DNA of 63,595 nucleotides from Alphaproteobacteria bacterium (GTDB lineage: Bacteria; Pseudomonadota; Alphaproteobacteria; Micavibrionales; Micavibrionaceae). The notes beneath the pieces were generated by a model, which was not told the DNA's origin, ran no database searches, and saw nothing but the letters and a program-made list of their open reading frames with translations. The translations under genes were made by a program, and so were the position numbers. Shown piece by piece: positions 51,888 through 61,471 of this stretch. The DNA lies in the NCBI GenBank assembly GCA_030432025.1, contig JAUIIA010000012.1:1-63595 (forward strand), written 5' to 3'. How positions within the stretch are numbered: the stretch's first letter is position 1; each line of letters starts with the position of its first letter.

Positions 51888-52871
51888 ATGAGCAGAACAA
51901 GACAAGCACTGCAGGAGCAGCCTGAGAATGCAATCGGGGATGTATTCCGCGAAATCTGGGCGGGTAAGTTTTATATTGCTGTCGGGTTGGTTTTCGGTGT
52001 ACTTGCGGCCTTTGCTTTTTCTGCGTCTGTGGTGCCGAATGCGAGAGCCGAGATTACGTTTTCCCCCGCTAACCCGCTGACCGTTCAACGTGTCACGCCT
52101 TCCATTCCGACTTTAAGCGGACAATATACGTCTGAGCCCAAAAGCGAGAACATCGATTTTACGCGCTTTGAAAACAGCTATAAGGGTGTGGCGGTGGCTA
52201 ATCTGCTTTTGAAAAACCCTGAAATCACAGAAGGTCTGAAACAGGACCGTGCCTTTACATTTAGCGAGCCGAAGCAGGAATGGAGTTCAGAAGAGCTGGC
52301 CGAATATGTAGCTGGCCGCGTGCGTATTGACCCGGTCGGTGAGACATCTTTGCGCAGCTTTAGCTACTATCACCCCAATGCTGAATTTGCGGTGACATTT
52401 TTGCAGCGACTGCATGCGATTACGGACGGATTGTTGCGTCGTGATGCACGCGTTCAAATTGATCAGCGTATCAAGTATCTGAATGAGGCGATGGCGGAGA
52501 CTTATAATCCCGAGCATAAACGCGCGTTAGCGGATTTGTTGCTGGAACAGGAACGCATGAAAATGATGGTGTCCATCGATAGTAATTTTGCTGCGAATAT
52601 TGTTGTTCCGGCGGCTGTGCAACCGCGTGCGCAATGGCCTGATGCTGCGCTGGTGTACACATTGATCCCGCTGATTGGTGCTGTGCTCGGCTTTTTTGTG
52701 TTTAGTATTGCTGCGGCATTTCGTCGGCAAACTGTCTATAAACCTCAATCTGCATCGGCATGGTTTAAGTCCGACAGCGGCAATAATAATGCACGACCTT
52801 TGACAGGGGAAACGAAGCAAGATTTGCGTCTTGATGAAGATGAAGCCCCAGCCAAACGAGCCTTTAAATAA
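51888..52871 (+). CDS. Wzz-like polysaccharide chain-length regulator
   Basis: 327 residues. Two membrane helices (YIAVGLVFGVLAAFAFSASV and VYTLIPLIGAVLGFFVFSIA) flank a periplasmic helical domain, and a proline-containing VVPAAVQPRAQWPDAAL precedes the second helix, the standard layout of polysaccharide copolymerases. LNEAMAETYNPEHKRALADL belongs to the long helix of the fold. No cytoplasmic tyrosine-kinase domain is attached; the C-terminus is a short polar tail. It starts 3 bp after the GT4 stop and overlaps the next ATG by 1 bp. Confidence 0.88.
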   Translation: MSRTRQALQEQPENAIGDVFREIWAGKFYIAVGLVFGVLAAFAFSASVVPNARAEITFSPANPLTVQRVTPSIPTLSGQYTSEPKSENIDFTRFENSYKGVAVANLLLKNPEITEGLKQDRAFTFSEPKQEWSSEELAEYVAGRVRIDPVGETSLRSFSYYHPNAEFAVTFLQRLHAITDGLLRRDARVQIDQRIKYLNEAMAETYNPEHKRALADLLLEQERMKMMVSIDSNFAANIVVPAAVQPRAQWPDAALVYTLIPLIGAVLGFFVFSIAAAFRRQTVYKPQSASAWFKSDSGNNNARPLTGETKQDLRLDEDEAPAKRAFK

Positions 52872-53734
52872 TGAACCGCATTCGTGTCACGGTTATTATC
52901 ACGACCAAAAATGAAGAACAGAATCTTGCGGCTTGTCTGGAGCCGTTGCGGCGTTTTGATGAACTGATTGTTGTGGATTCACATAGTCGTGATCGCACAA
53001 AAGAAATTGCGAAGGAGTATGGGGCGCTGGTCTGTGATTTTGACTGGAACGGGCAGTATCCCAAAAAACGGCAATGGGTGCTGGAGAACATTCCAACCAA
53101 AAATGACCGTATCTTTTTTGTTGATGCCGATGAGATTGTCACGCCTGAATTGATCCATGAAATTGCTGCGCTGGAATGGACAAAGGCAGGGTATTTTGTG
53201 CAAGGGCAATACCGTTTTGATGGTCAGATGTTGGGGCATGGTTTGCGCAACAATAAGCTTGTTTTGTTCGATAAAACCAAGGTTGAGTTTCCTGAGGTTG
53301 ATGATCTGGATATCGAGGGCATGGGCGAGATGGAGGGGCATTACCAGCCTGTTCTAAAACAGGCGTTTCAGTTTTTGCCGTTAGGACAGCTCGAAAACCC
53401 GATGATCCACAATGCCTTTGAAGATGCACAAAAATGGCAGAGCAGGCATGAGCGTTATGCGCGCTGGGAGGCGGCGATGAACAAACGCAACGCATGGCCG
53501 AAAGATCCGGTGCCCTCACGTGAAAAAATGAAGCAGCGTTTTCGCAGTTTTCCGCGTCGTGATGTAATCGCGTTCTTATACAGCTATATTTGGAAGCGCG
53601 GTTTTTTGGACGGGAAGGCGGGCTTTAAGTTCGCACTTCAACGCGCTGCTTATTACCGGATGATTTTAGATGCCAGTACAAGTTTGGAAACAAAGCCCGC
53701 AATCTCCATAGGCAAGCCTGAGCGGCAGTTATAG
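52871..53734 (+). CDS. Glycosyltransferase family 2 (WaaE-like)
   Basis: 287 residues. The start overlaps the preceding stop (TAATG). The GT-A domain shows VTVIITTKNEEQNLAACLEP, ELIVVDSHSRDRTKEIAKEY and RIFFVDADEIVTPELI with the metal-binding DAD. The C-terminal part (YSYIWKRGFLDGKAGFKFAL, QRAAYYRMILDA) is characteristic of the lipopolysaccharide-core GT2 subgroup. Probably adds a sugar to the core or the repeat unit. Its last 110 bp are antisense to the end of the next, convergent GT2 gene. Confidence 0.92.
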   Translation: MNRIRVTVIITTKNEEQNLAACLEPLRRFDELIVVDSHSRDRTKEIAKEYGALVCDFDWNGQYPKKRQWVLENIPTKNDRIFFVDADEIVTPELIHEIAALEWTKAGYFVQGQYRFDGQMLGHGLRNNKLVLFDKTKVEFPEVDDLDIEGMGEMEGHYQPVLKQAFQFLPLGQLENPMIHNAFEDAQKWQSRHERYARWEAAMNKRNAWPKDPVPSREKMKQRFRSFPRRDVIAFLYSYIWKRGFLDGKAGFKFALQRAAYYRMILDASTSLETKPAISIGKPERQL

Positions 53735-54404
53735 CGGCGTTTTTTGTGTCGCTGCATAAGCCTAATTCTTTTCTGATTTCATATTGTTCTTTGCGGCCCT
53801 TGGAGGCTTGTTGCTGTGAAATACCACCAGGTTCGAAGTCGCAAATGGCCATCGGCACGTAAAGCTTATCCGGAGTGTTTTCTAAAAAACGCGAGGTGAA
53901 GTCATAGTCTGATGAAATCGAGTATTTGAGGTCATAGCGCAGCGCTCCGATTTTATCGCGCCTGTATAACATTGCTTGATGATGGGTGAACATGCCGAAT
54001 TCGATTTGTGGCTCCCGCGCGGGCTTGTATGCGCCTAATTCGCATGAGTCTCCGAAGATGAATGCCGGCTTTTTCGCCGCTTTGGCCTTTATTTGCTCCA
54101 ACACGGTGTTGTCCTTGAAAAGATCACCTGCATTGAGAAAGAGAACATATTCTCCTTTTGCACGTTCAATGCCCTTATTCATCGCATCGTAAATACCTGC
54201 GTCCGGCTCACTGATCCAGTTTTTGCTGTTTTGTGACATAAAATCAGTGGTTTGCGTGCCGGAATCACCATCAATAACTATCCATTCTAAATCCTGACAC
54301 GTTTGGCCCTGAATGGAGCTGTGAGTGCGACTTAGACCGTTCAGATTGTCTTTTGCCACTGTAACGATGCTTAAAAACGGAATATTTGCAGTGTTTTCAG
54401 GCAC
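53625..54404 (-). CDS. Glycosyltransferase family 2 (WcaE-like)
   Basis: 259 residues. LSIVTVAKDNLNGLSRTHSS, DLEWIVIDGDSG, WISEPDAGIYDAMNKGIERA and GEYVLFLNAGDLF are the exact strand and DxD-substitute order of WcaE-type transferases, with NAGD at the metal site. SDYDFTSRFLENTPDKLYVP is in the acceptor half. It is the only minus-strand gene inside the polysaccharide cluster and overlaps the WaaE-like gene tail-to-tail by 110 bp, so it may have been inserted or inverted. The 129-bp gap to the divergent gene at 54534 should contain its promoter. Confidence 0.9.
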   Translation of the reverse strand: MPENTANIPFLSIVTVAKDNLNGLSRTHSSIQGQTCQDLEWIVIDGDSGTQTTDFMSQNSKNWISEPDAGIYDAMNKGIERAKGEYVLFLNAGDLFKDNTVLEQIKAKAAKKPAFIFGDSCELGAYKPAREPQIEFGMFTHHQAMLYRRDKIGALRYDLKYSISSDYDFTSRFLENTPDKLYVPMAICDFEPGGISQQQASKGRKEQYEIRKELGLCSDTKNAAITAAQACLWRLRALFPNLYWHLKSSGNKQRVEVRT

Positions 54405-54533
54405 TAGACCCCTGTTTTAATAAAAAATTAATCTCTTACAGGCACACTATAAGGGCGAAAAAGGGCAGTTAACAATAATAAGCCCCAAAAAAGCCGGCAG
54501 ATGAAGCGGTAGAGAATAAGCAAGAGGGTAGTG

Positions 54534-56426
54534 ATGAACACGACACCAACGATTACGAGTCTGGAAGCCGACCGCTTTTTGAACGCTATTGTTAACGATG
54601 CGGTTGAAGAGCACTCAGGCGTGTCTGGTGGAGCACCCCTTCAAGCCATTATCACAGATCTTTTAAGGCCGAATTCTGCGGCTGACCCAGATTTTAGTAC
54701 AGCATCAAGACAAGCCGCCGCCGCAAAGCTGATTGAGAGCTTTGGCCAGCTTGGCAATGGCCCGATGCCGCAGGACATGCAGCAGATGATCAAGGACGTA
54801 TTTGAGGACCCCTCTCTTGCGTCTGCAGAGGCAATGGCACAGAAAATTCGCAACACGGATTTCACCAATACTTTTATATCCCTGATCGGCACACATAATC
54901 TTGATTACAGCAATGTGCTTGATGACAGCATTATGACCATGATGTCAGCAATGTTCCCCGAGCTTGCGGGCTTCCTAGAAGATTTGGGGCTGGGTCGAAA
55001 CCCGCATACGTCCGATTCTGAACAAAGAATGGAAGACTCGTTGTCGGAAGGCTGGGAAGCGTGGCAAAACGGTAAAGTTCATAATTTCAATGAAATCGAA
55101 ACGGTCACAGGTAATACCGAAGACGTAATTCACAGACGTTGGATCGCCCCTACGAACGAACACAGCATTAATGAATTTTTTGAAACCGGTGCACCTACAA
55201 CACATTCAGGTGGTATGTGGGGCTCGGATGAGCAGTACAAGTTTACCGACGCGGATCCGTCGCCAACGCCCAATACTTTCGCAGGTATGATTTTGGGCAA
55301 ATGGGAACGTGATGGCGTTGTAAAGTTTGAAGGTACGGATGAGGAAATCGAGGCGGCACGGGCTGCGTTTGTTGAACGCAGTCATGCTTTGGCCGTCGGT
55401 GGTCAGCTTGATGGCACTTTTGCAGATACGCTTGTCGACAGAAACGTTGTTTCTTTTGACAATGCCGGCGACAGACAGGCCTTTATTGATCATATGACCG
55501 CATGGCGTAATGAGGATGGCGGCCAGTACCGCGATGCTCAGGAAATCATGCAAGAGGTTATCCGCTATGTTGAAGCGAATGGTGGTGCTGATTGGGTGGA
55601 TCCTGATTTTTCAGATGAGACAGAGACACAGTTTAGTACGACACAAACACAAGTTTATCGCGTAGCACAACAATATGCCATTACACGTGACGGTGCTGAT
55701 TATGCGGAGCAGATGCAAAGATTTGCAGAAGAGCATCCGCACATTGAAATCGGTGCGCCGCCGCCGCCAACGAATGGTGGACCTAGAGCTTCACAAGGGG
55801 ACCCTGATGCAGAGCCTCCTGCCGATCCTAACCAGATTAAAGTTGCCCGTTTTGATGATACCGAGGGCGCAGGCTTCTTGGATTATGGCGATGAAATTGT
55901 CGGTGATCTCGATGCTTCAACTCTAAGTTTTACAGCCAATGACGGAACCGAGATTTTCAAGTTTGACTCCGACTTTGTCGTTTATGGTGTTGGTCTTGAA
56001 ACAACAGCTGCAGGTGGTGAAGCGCTGACCATGCAAGCTATGGATCTCAATGGCCGTACCCCGCAAGAGGTTCTTGAGAGCTTAGGTGATGATTTCAAAG
56101 TCCGTGTTGTTGCGCATCAGGATGACGGCATGGATGTTGAGGACAGTGAATTACTCGGCTTTTACGTTGAAAGCGCCGATGGACAGACTAGCTTTTATGT
56201 CGGCCCGAGTGCAATTGAAGAAGGGTCTATGACGGCGGAAGGTAAAACAGAGCTTGTGAAAGGTATTGAGCAGACACCGGGCGTGGATACAACTGCACCT
56301 GATTACGATGTTACAGCTGACGCTAACAATTCAGCATCCAGAGCAAATAACAGTGGTCTGGGAACACCTGACGGTGGCATTACTGTTGACGGTCAGCAGG
56401 ACAACACGACAGTGTTCCAGCCTTAA
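54534..56426 (+). CDS. Large acidic orphan protein inside the polysaccharide cluster
   Basis: 630 residues from the ATG at 54534, with GAGGG about 5 nt upstream; a GTG one codon earlier is possible. Family not recognised. No signal peptide, membrane helix or enzyme motif is evident. The N-terminal 150 residues are helical (VNDAVEEHSG, AAAAKLIESFGQLG, LAGFLEDLGLGRN). A middle part contains Trp-rich segments (SEGWEAWQNGKVHNFNEIET). A Pro-rich linker (GAPPPPTNGGPRASQGDPDA) leads to a beta-rich C-terminal domain (STLSFTANDGTEIFKFDSDF, ELLGFYVESADGQTSFYVG). The C-terminus is disordered, rich in Asn, Ser and Thr. It converges with the SLBB gene, overlapping by 4 bp. The size, acidity and lack of a Sec signal recall the two orphan genes near 1-3 kb. 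Confidence 0.7.
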   Translation: MNTTPTITSLEADRFLNAIVNDAVEEHSGVSGGAPLQAIITDLLRPNSAADPDFSTASRQAAAAKLIESFGQLGNGPMPQDMQQMIKDVFEDPSLASAEAMAQKIRNTDFTNTFISLIGTHNLDYSNVLDDSIMTMMSAMFPELAGFLEDLGLGRNPHTSDSEQRMEDSLSEGWEAWQNGKVHNFNEIETVTGNTEDVIHRRWIAPTNEHSINEFFETGAPTTHSGGMWGSDEQYKFTDADPSPTPNTFAGMILGKWERDGVVKFEGTDEEIEAARAAFVERSHALAVGGQLDGTFADTLVDRNVVSFDNAGDRQAFIDHMTAWRNEDGGQYRDAQEIMQEVIRYVEANGGADWVDPDFSDETETQFSTTQTQVYRVAQQYAITRDGADYAEQMQRFAEEHPHIEIGAPPPPTNGGPRASQGDPDAEPPADPNQIKVARFDDTEGAGFLDYGDEIVGDLDASTLSFTANDGTEIFKFDSDFVVYGVGLETTAAGGEALTMQAMDLNGRTPQEVLESLGDDFKVRVVAHQDDGMDVEDSELLGFYVESADGQTSFYVGPSAIEEGSMTAEGKTELVKGIEQTPGVDTTAPDYDVTADANNSASRANNSGLGTPDGGITVDGQQDNTTVFQP

Positions 56427-59032
56427 TCATCAGCTACATCATCAATAAAGATAGCGGTAACAGCCAGATTGGATAAAATCTGGCTGACGTCTTTTGCGCT
56501 TTGGATAAAGTCGAACGGCTTCGGGTCGCGCGGCACGACGATGGTTGAGCCGGGCGGGATTTTGATCGGTTTGTAATTCCATGCGCTGACCTGCAGTGGT
56601 TGGGCGCTGCCGTCGGGGTAGAGAACAAATGTGCGCTCCTTATCGGCATGGAAGGTGAAGCCGCCGGCTTTCTCTATGTAATCCAAAGGTGCTTTGCGGT
56701 CGCGAAATTGCAGGGCGGCTGATGAGAGAACTTCACCAACAACGCGTACATTCAGGTTCCGTCGCGGGATATAGATACGATCGCCGCGTTCCAGCAGCAT
56801 GTCGAGTTCAGGATTTGTGGCCAGAACCGCGGGGTCGGTTTCAACGGTGATGCGTCCGACGCCACGTGCGTTTTCAAGCTCTTGTGCCAGTGAACGGGCT
56901 TCGGCAATTTTACCCGCATTTACTTTTTCGTCGTCGCTTTCAAGCGCCGCCGCGATAGAGATTTTTACCTGACGGGCTTGGGACTTGAAGCGCATTTCTT
57001 CGGCTTTGCGTTCGCTTGCGCGGCTAAAGATCGCACCGTAAGGGTAGGCTTGGCGGGTCAGACCGCCTGCGCGTTCGAGAATATCGGAAACGCGATCACC
57101 CGCAACGAGGTCGTAGCGTCCGGGGTTTTTGACTTCACCCATGATGAGGATGCTGTTGTCTTCGACCTTGTTAAATTTTTGGTTCACACGCACCGAGTCT
57201 CCCGCGCCCAGAGAAATGGTCTCGGGGTCGGTTTCGCGCAGGTCGATATTCTGACGGGCTTTGCCGCCGGCGGCGCTGTCGGATGTGATCTCGATATTTC
57301 TGCGGTCTGCTTCCAGAGCAAGGCCGCCGGAGACGGCTAGCAAGCTATCGAGTGTGATGCCTTCGGAGACGGGGTAGGGGCCGGCATTGCGGATTGCGCC
57401 GCGAATAAACACACCGCGTTCACGCAAGTAAGCTGAGAGAACTTCGTCCTCCAGCAGAAGATCCACTTCATCCGGTTCGTCTTCTTCGGCTAGGGAGCCT
57501 TGCGGCAATATTATTTCTTCATCCTCCTGCGTTTCGTATTCAAGCGCACGGATTTGTTCGTTAGAAAATAAATGCACAACATCACCGTCATGGAGCTTGC
57601 GGTCATAATCGCCAGTTATGACGAGGCGCGGCGGAAAGTCGATGAGTGTACGGGTGAGTTGCTCGGGGTCGCGACGTTCTATTACACCGATGAGCGGGTA
57701 GATATCCTCGCCCAGTAAATCATCATTCGGCAGTAATGCGCTCAAGGTCGGGTTTTCGCCAAGCGCGTGAAGACCGGGGCGGCGTGTGTGGCCCGTCAGC
57801 TCGATGGTGCCTGCGCGGCGGGCTTGTCCTGTAGAGACTTGCAAGACCGATCCGTCACCGAACACAGGTTTGAACGGGTCGTGAATATCTCTGACGATTT
57901 CCTGGCCCGAGGATGAGAGGTCCAGATGAATGTATCTGCTTTTCCCTGGTGCGATGACACCACCGCCAAGTTCGAGCATTTCGTTCAGTGTTAGAGTCTC
58001 GCTACGCGTATCAGCCTTGTGATGCATACCGCGAAGGGAGGGCAGGATTTCATAAATGCCGGCACGTTTTACTTCCCCTGCGATTGCGACAGTCGGACCG
58101 ATGGGGGGGATGATTATGCGGTCACCATCGCGCAGCTGCAGGTCTACGGAGGAGGAGCCGTGCAGCAGAAGTGCATATAGATCTACCTGCATGCTGCGGC
58201 CATCTCTGACCAGTTTGATCTGACGCAGGGAGCCTGTTTTTTCAACACCGCCTGCTTCCATGAGGGCATCGAGCACAGTGTGGAATACCGTTAAAGTTTT
58301 GCGGCCAGGCTTCTTCGCGTGACCGACAACAAGCACGCCGATCTGTCGTACGCTGGTTAGCGATACGTAAGGTGTGGTGTTCAGCAGGTTCTGTGCTGCG
58401 GCTTCAATGGAGATGCGGACTTGTCCGATTGTACGACCTGCAGCGGGAATAGGTGGGAAGTCAGGTACAAGCAATAAGCCTTGTGAGTTCACAATATAGC
58501 GGCCGCGGTCGTTGCGCTGTCCGGTGAACAGGACTTCGAGTTCGTCACCGTGGCTAAGTACGAAATGATCTTGCACGGCACCTGACGGAATTGAGGGGCT
58601 GTCTTTTGCGGCTGAGCTGAGTGTGTCGCGAAGCTGTGGGTCAGGGACACCAAAAAGTGTGTAGCCGAACTGATCGAGGTCATCAATCAGGCGGCGGGAG
58701 TAAAACTCTTCGAGGGCGGAAGCTTGCTCTGGTGCAACCGGAATGCGGGCCAGTCGTGTTGAGTAACCCGCCGGGGCGGTGCTTACTTTCCCTTGGGCGC
58801 TGGGCTGATATTCAAAATTATATCCGCGCTCTGTGTTTTGATGAGCGGTATTGCCGTCTACTTGCAGATGCCTGAAGTTTTCAAACTGGCGGATACTGGT
58901 TTGCGCGGGGGTGTTATCAACTACAAACGGCGCAACGACGGGCTGGTTCTGCGCAAGTGTTGAGAAGGCTATCCCCAAAAAGACGATCGCGAATAATAAA
59001 AGACCGGAATAAATATGTGCGTGTGTGGACAT
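56423..59032 (-). CDS. Large SLBB-domain polysaccharide export protein
   Basis: 869 residues, over twice the size of Wza. The signal-like N-terminus (YSGLLLFAIVFLGIAFSTLA-QNQP) lacks a lipobox cysteine. The Poly_export domain lies near residues 155-230 (LSHGDELEVLFTGQRNDRGR, SQGLLLVPDFPPIPAAGRTI). Several SLBB repeats follow, for example VGHAKKPGRKTLTVFHTVLD, IRGAIRNAGPYPVSEGITLD and MGEVKNPGRYDLVAGDRVSD, and near the end VVGEVLSSAALQFRDR. Such long SLBB proteins (WbfF/OtnA type) form the outer-membrane or periplasm-spanning channel for capsule or O-antigen-like capsule. With the Wzz- and Wzy-like proteins nearby it completes a Wzy-dependent export set except for a flippase and a kinase/phosphatase, which are not in the window. 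Confidence 0.9.
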   Translation of the reverse strand: MSTHAHIYSGLLLFAIVFLGIAFSTLAQNQPVVAPFVVDNTPAQTSIRQFENFRHLQVDGNTAHQNTERGYNFEYQPSAQGKVSTAPAGYSTRLARIPVAPEQASALEEFYSRRLIDDLDQFGYTLFGVPDPQLRDTLSSAAKDSPSIPSGAVQDHFVLSHGDELEVLFTGQRNDRGRYIVNSQGLLLVPDFPPIPAAGRTIGQVRISIEAAAQNLLNTTPYVSLTSVRQIGVLVVGHAKKPGRKTLTVFHTVLDALMEAGGVEKTGSLRQIKLVRDGRSMQVDLYALLLHGSSSVDLQLRDGDRIIIPPIGPTVAIAGEVKRAGIYEILPSLRGMHHKADTRSETLTLNEMLELGGGVIAPGKSRYIHLDLSSSGQEIVRDIHDPFKPVFGDGSVLQVSTGQARRAGTIELTGHTRRPGLHALGENPTLSALLPNDDLLGEDIYPLIGVIERRDPEQLTRTLIDFPPRLVITGDYDRKLHDGDVVHLFSNEQIRALEYETQEDEEIILPQGSLAEEDEPDEVDLLLEDEVLSAYLRERGVFIRGAIRNAGPYPVSEGITLDSLLAVSGGLALEADRRNIEITSDSAAGGKARQNIDLRETDPETISLGAGDSVRVNQKFNKVEDNSILIMGEVKNPGRYDLVAGDRVSDILERAGGLTRQAYPYGAIFSRASERKAEEMRFKSQARQVKISIAAALESDDEKVNAGKIAEARSLAQELENARGVGRITVETDPAVLATNPELDMLLERGDRIYIPRRNLNVRVVGEVLSSAALQFRDRKAPLDYIEKAGGFTFHADKERTFVLYPDGSAQPLQVSAWNYKPIKIPPGSTIVVPRDPKPFDFIQSAKDVSQILSNLAVTAIFIDDVADD

Positions 59033-59168
59033 GCCGGAACGGGCGCCGATAGATTGTATTTATTGTGCCGTTGCAATTATAAGCATACATACCTGTGCAT
59101 GTGAATCGTTTTCGGGTTTTTATCCCCGTGTGCTTGGCTTTGCGTCAAATCGCTCCTATATAAAACTC

Positions 59169-59606
59169 ATGACCCTCAACATGATAAAACTGATCGTCGG
59201 TTGTGACACGCTGGATAAATACGCCGCGTGGCAGGAGCAGGAGGTTGTTGATTACTATGGTCAGCCTGCCGTGCCATGCTGGACACGTTTCATGCCCAAA
59301 CGCAGCGATGAAATCCTGAAGAGTGAAGGCTCGCTGTACCGTGTCATGAAAAGCCGCATTGTGTGCCGCTCAAAAATCCTCGGTTTTGAAATGGTTGAAA
59401 CCAAAAGCCATGGCAAACGATGCATGATCATGCAGGACCCCGAAATTATTCTTACCGTGAACAAACCGCACCGGCCGTTTCAAGGCTGGCGTTATTTCGA
59501 AGGGCCAAAGGCGCCTGCTGACCGTGGTGTCTCCGTTATGGGTGAAAGTAATGAGGAGCCGCCCGAGGAGCTGGGCGATGACTTGAAGGCCGCCGGGTTG
59601 CTTTAG
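59169..59606 (+). CDS. DUF1489 family protein
   Basis: 145 residues from the ATG at 59169 (MTLNMIKLIVGCDTLDKYAA); the in-frame region upstream is Cys-rich, has no family match and overlaps the SLBB start, so it is excluded. DUF1489 is a conserved single-domain alphaproteobacterial family with unknown function. Visible: TRFMPKRSDEILKSEGSLYR, WVIKG-like MKSRIVCRSKILGFEMVE, MIMQDPEIILTVNKPHRPFQ and GWRYFEGPKAPAD. The end overlaps the convergent Na/Pi transporter gene by 4 bp. Confidence 0.88.
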   Translation: MTLNMIKLIVGCDTLDKYAAWQEQEVVDYYGQPAVPCWTRFMPKRSDEILKSEGSLYRVMKSRIVCRSKILGFEMVETKSHGKRCMIMQDPEIILTVNKPHRPFQGWRYFEGPKAPADRGVSVMGESNEEPPEELGDDLKAAGLL

Positions 59607-61255
59607 TGATTCTTGCGCTGCTTCTTGTGCTTTTCAGCGTTCTCTAAAATCGCATAGGCCACCGTAGTAATGTAGCTGTTGATGCGGCGGTAATCCCGAA
59701 TGATATCCATATGCAGAGAGCTGGTCGCGATTGTTTCCGGCAAGCCTTCGCGCAAACGTTCGAAATGTTGTGCCGAGCTTTTTTTGGCCGCGCCCGCGAT
59801 ATCTTTTTTCTGGTCAATAAGCTGTTGAGCGAGCTCGGGGTCTTCGGACAAGAAGATCGCTTGTGCAGTTCGCATGTTTTGCGTGACTTCGGAATGGAAG
59901 TTTTTAATCTCTGCCCAGCCTTGGTCAGAGAAACGTTCCTTGGCCTTGATTTTTTTCTGTGCCATTTCCATCAGACTTTTATCGATAATGTCACCGATAT
60001 ATTCCAGATTGGTGGCGAACGTCATGATTTGCAGGTAACGATCCGATTCTTTCGGGTCGAGCGCTTCTTGCGTTAAGCGTGTCAGGTAAAGCTTGATTTT
60101 GGTGTAGAGGATATCGACGGTGTCGTCCTGTGCTCTGATGTCTTTTGCCAGTCCGCTCTTGTTGTCCTTAAAGGCATCGATGGTTTTTTGCAGCATGTCT
60201 TCGACTATTTCCGACATACGCATGGTTTCGCGCGCGGCACCTGCAAGAGCAACAACGGGCGAGTTTAGGGCTTGGTCGTCGAGGTAGAAAGGTTCATGTG
60301 GTGGTTTCTTGTCGTATGTTTTTGCCGGAACAAGCTTGTTGCATAGCTTGGCCACCCACTGAACGGTGGGCAAGAATATAACAGCCAGTAAGATATTGAA
60401 TGCTGTATGCAGATTGACGAGGTTGCGCTCGGTTGACAGGCCTGTGTTTTCCAGCACGGTTTGTGTTTTTTCAAAGAAGACAAGGAAGATGAATACCGTG
60501 AAGCACCGCATGATGATGTTTCCGGTGGTTACACGACGGGCCTCTACGCCGTCCTTGAAGGTTACGGCAAAGGCGATGAAGGCACCGCCGAGATTTGCAC
60601 CGAGAATCATTAATATGCCGAGTTCCAGGTCAATGATGCCGCCGGTGGCCAATGTTGCGAACAGGAGCACGGAAGCCAGAGATGAATGCATCACCCATGT
60701 CAGGACGGCGGCGACAAGGATGGCCAGAATCGGGTCATTCTCGAGCGGGCCTAATATAAGGGGCAGTGTTTCGGAAGCGCCTAGCGGGGCGGAGGCCTGT
60801 TTGATGAGCGCTAACGAAAGCAGCATCAGGCCAAGTCCTATACATGCTCTGAACAGGTGGCGTTTGCGGCCGCCTTGTTCGTACATCATGTGGCCGGTTA
60901 TGCCGATGATAAGCAGCGCGGGGGAAAGCCAGGAGAAATCGAAAATCAAAATTTGAGCGACCAGCGTAGTGGCAATGTCCGATCCGATGATGACGGCCAG
61001 GGCTGCGGCTAGTGGTATGGCGTGATTCTTTACAAAGGAGATCAGCAGCAATGTTGTTGCCGTAGAGCTTTGTAGGAGGACGGTTACCCCTATACCGGAC
61101 AGGCAGGCGACGATTCTATTCGACGTGCCCTTTAACACCGTCTTACGGAGTGATGTACCGTAAGCACGTGTGAAACCGAGTTTGACCATACGGGTTCCCC
61201 ATAAGAGGAGACATACCGCACCAGCGATGTGGAGTAATGTTAACGAACCGAACAT
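59603..61255 (-). CDS. Na+/phosphate cotransporter family protein with PhoU-like tail
   Basis: 550 residues. Two inverted Na_Pi_cotrans repeats lie in the first 310 residues, each with the QSSTATT-type motif: GIGVTVLLQSSTATTLLLIS near residue 60 and VLTWVMHSSLASVLLFATLA near 190. A loop (KLVPAKTYDKKPPHEPFYLD) leads to a helical PhoU-like domain (VVALAGAARETMRMSEIVED, YIGDIIDKSLMEMAQKKIKA). Members of this NptA/YjbB group move phosphate across the inner membrane, with direction depending on species. No pho-box was seen upstream. The transporter is monocistronic. Confidence 0.92.
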   Translation of the reverse strand: MFGSLTLLHIAGAVCLLLWGTRMVKLGFTRAYGTSLRKTVLKGTSNRIVACLSGIGVTVLLQSSTATTLLLISFVKNHAIPLAAALAVIIGSDIATTLVAQILIFDFSWLSPALLIIGITGHMMYEQGGRKRHLFRACIGLGLMLLSLALIKQASAPLGASETLPLILGPLENDPILAILVAAVLTWVMHSSLASVLLFATLATGGIIDLELGILMILGANLGGAFIAFAVTFKDGVEARRVTTGNIIMRCFTVFIFLVFFEKTQTVLENTGLSTERNLVNLHTAFNILLAVIFLPTVQWVAKLCNKLVPAKTYDKKPPHEPFYLDDQALNSPVVALAGAARETMRMSEIVEDMLQKTIDAFKDNKSGLAKDIRAQDDTVDILYTKIKLYLTRLTQEALDPKESDRYLQIMTFATNLEYIGDIIDKSLMEMAQKKIKAKERFSDQGWAEIKNFHSEVTQNMRTAQAIFLSEDPELAQQLIDQKKDIAGAAKKSSAQHFERLREGLPETIATSSLHMDIIRDYRRINSYITTVAYAILENAEKHKKQRKNH

Positions 61256-61471
61256 ACGCTATAAGATAACGATTTTTGTAAAAAGTAAATGGGCTACTTC
61301 ATGGTAAAGCCTAATGATTTCATGACTCTGCAGCGTTTTTTGTAACTTATGCATGGTTTTTTGTCTTTTGTTGAACTTTAGTTGTGCCTCGAAAGGGCTT
61401 TACTTTTTGAAAGTTTCTATTTAAGGGTAACCTAATACTCATAACAAAAATGTGTAACAGGGAAATTTACT

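Noticed and set aside
59025-59168. 48-residue N-terminal extension of the DUF1489 protein
   Set aside because: Cys-rich with no family similarity, overlapping the divergent SLBB start; the ATG at 59169 gives the usual family length.
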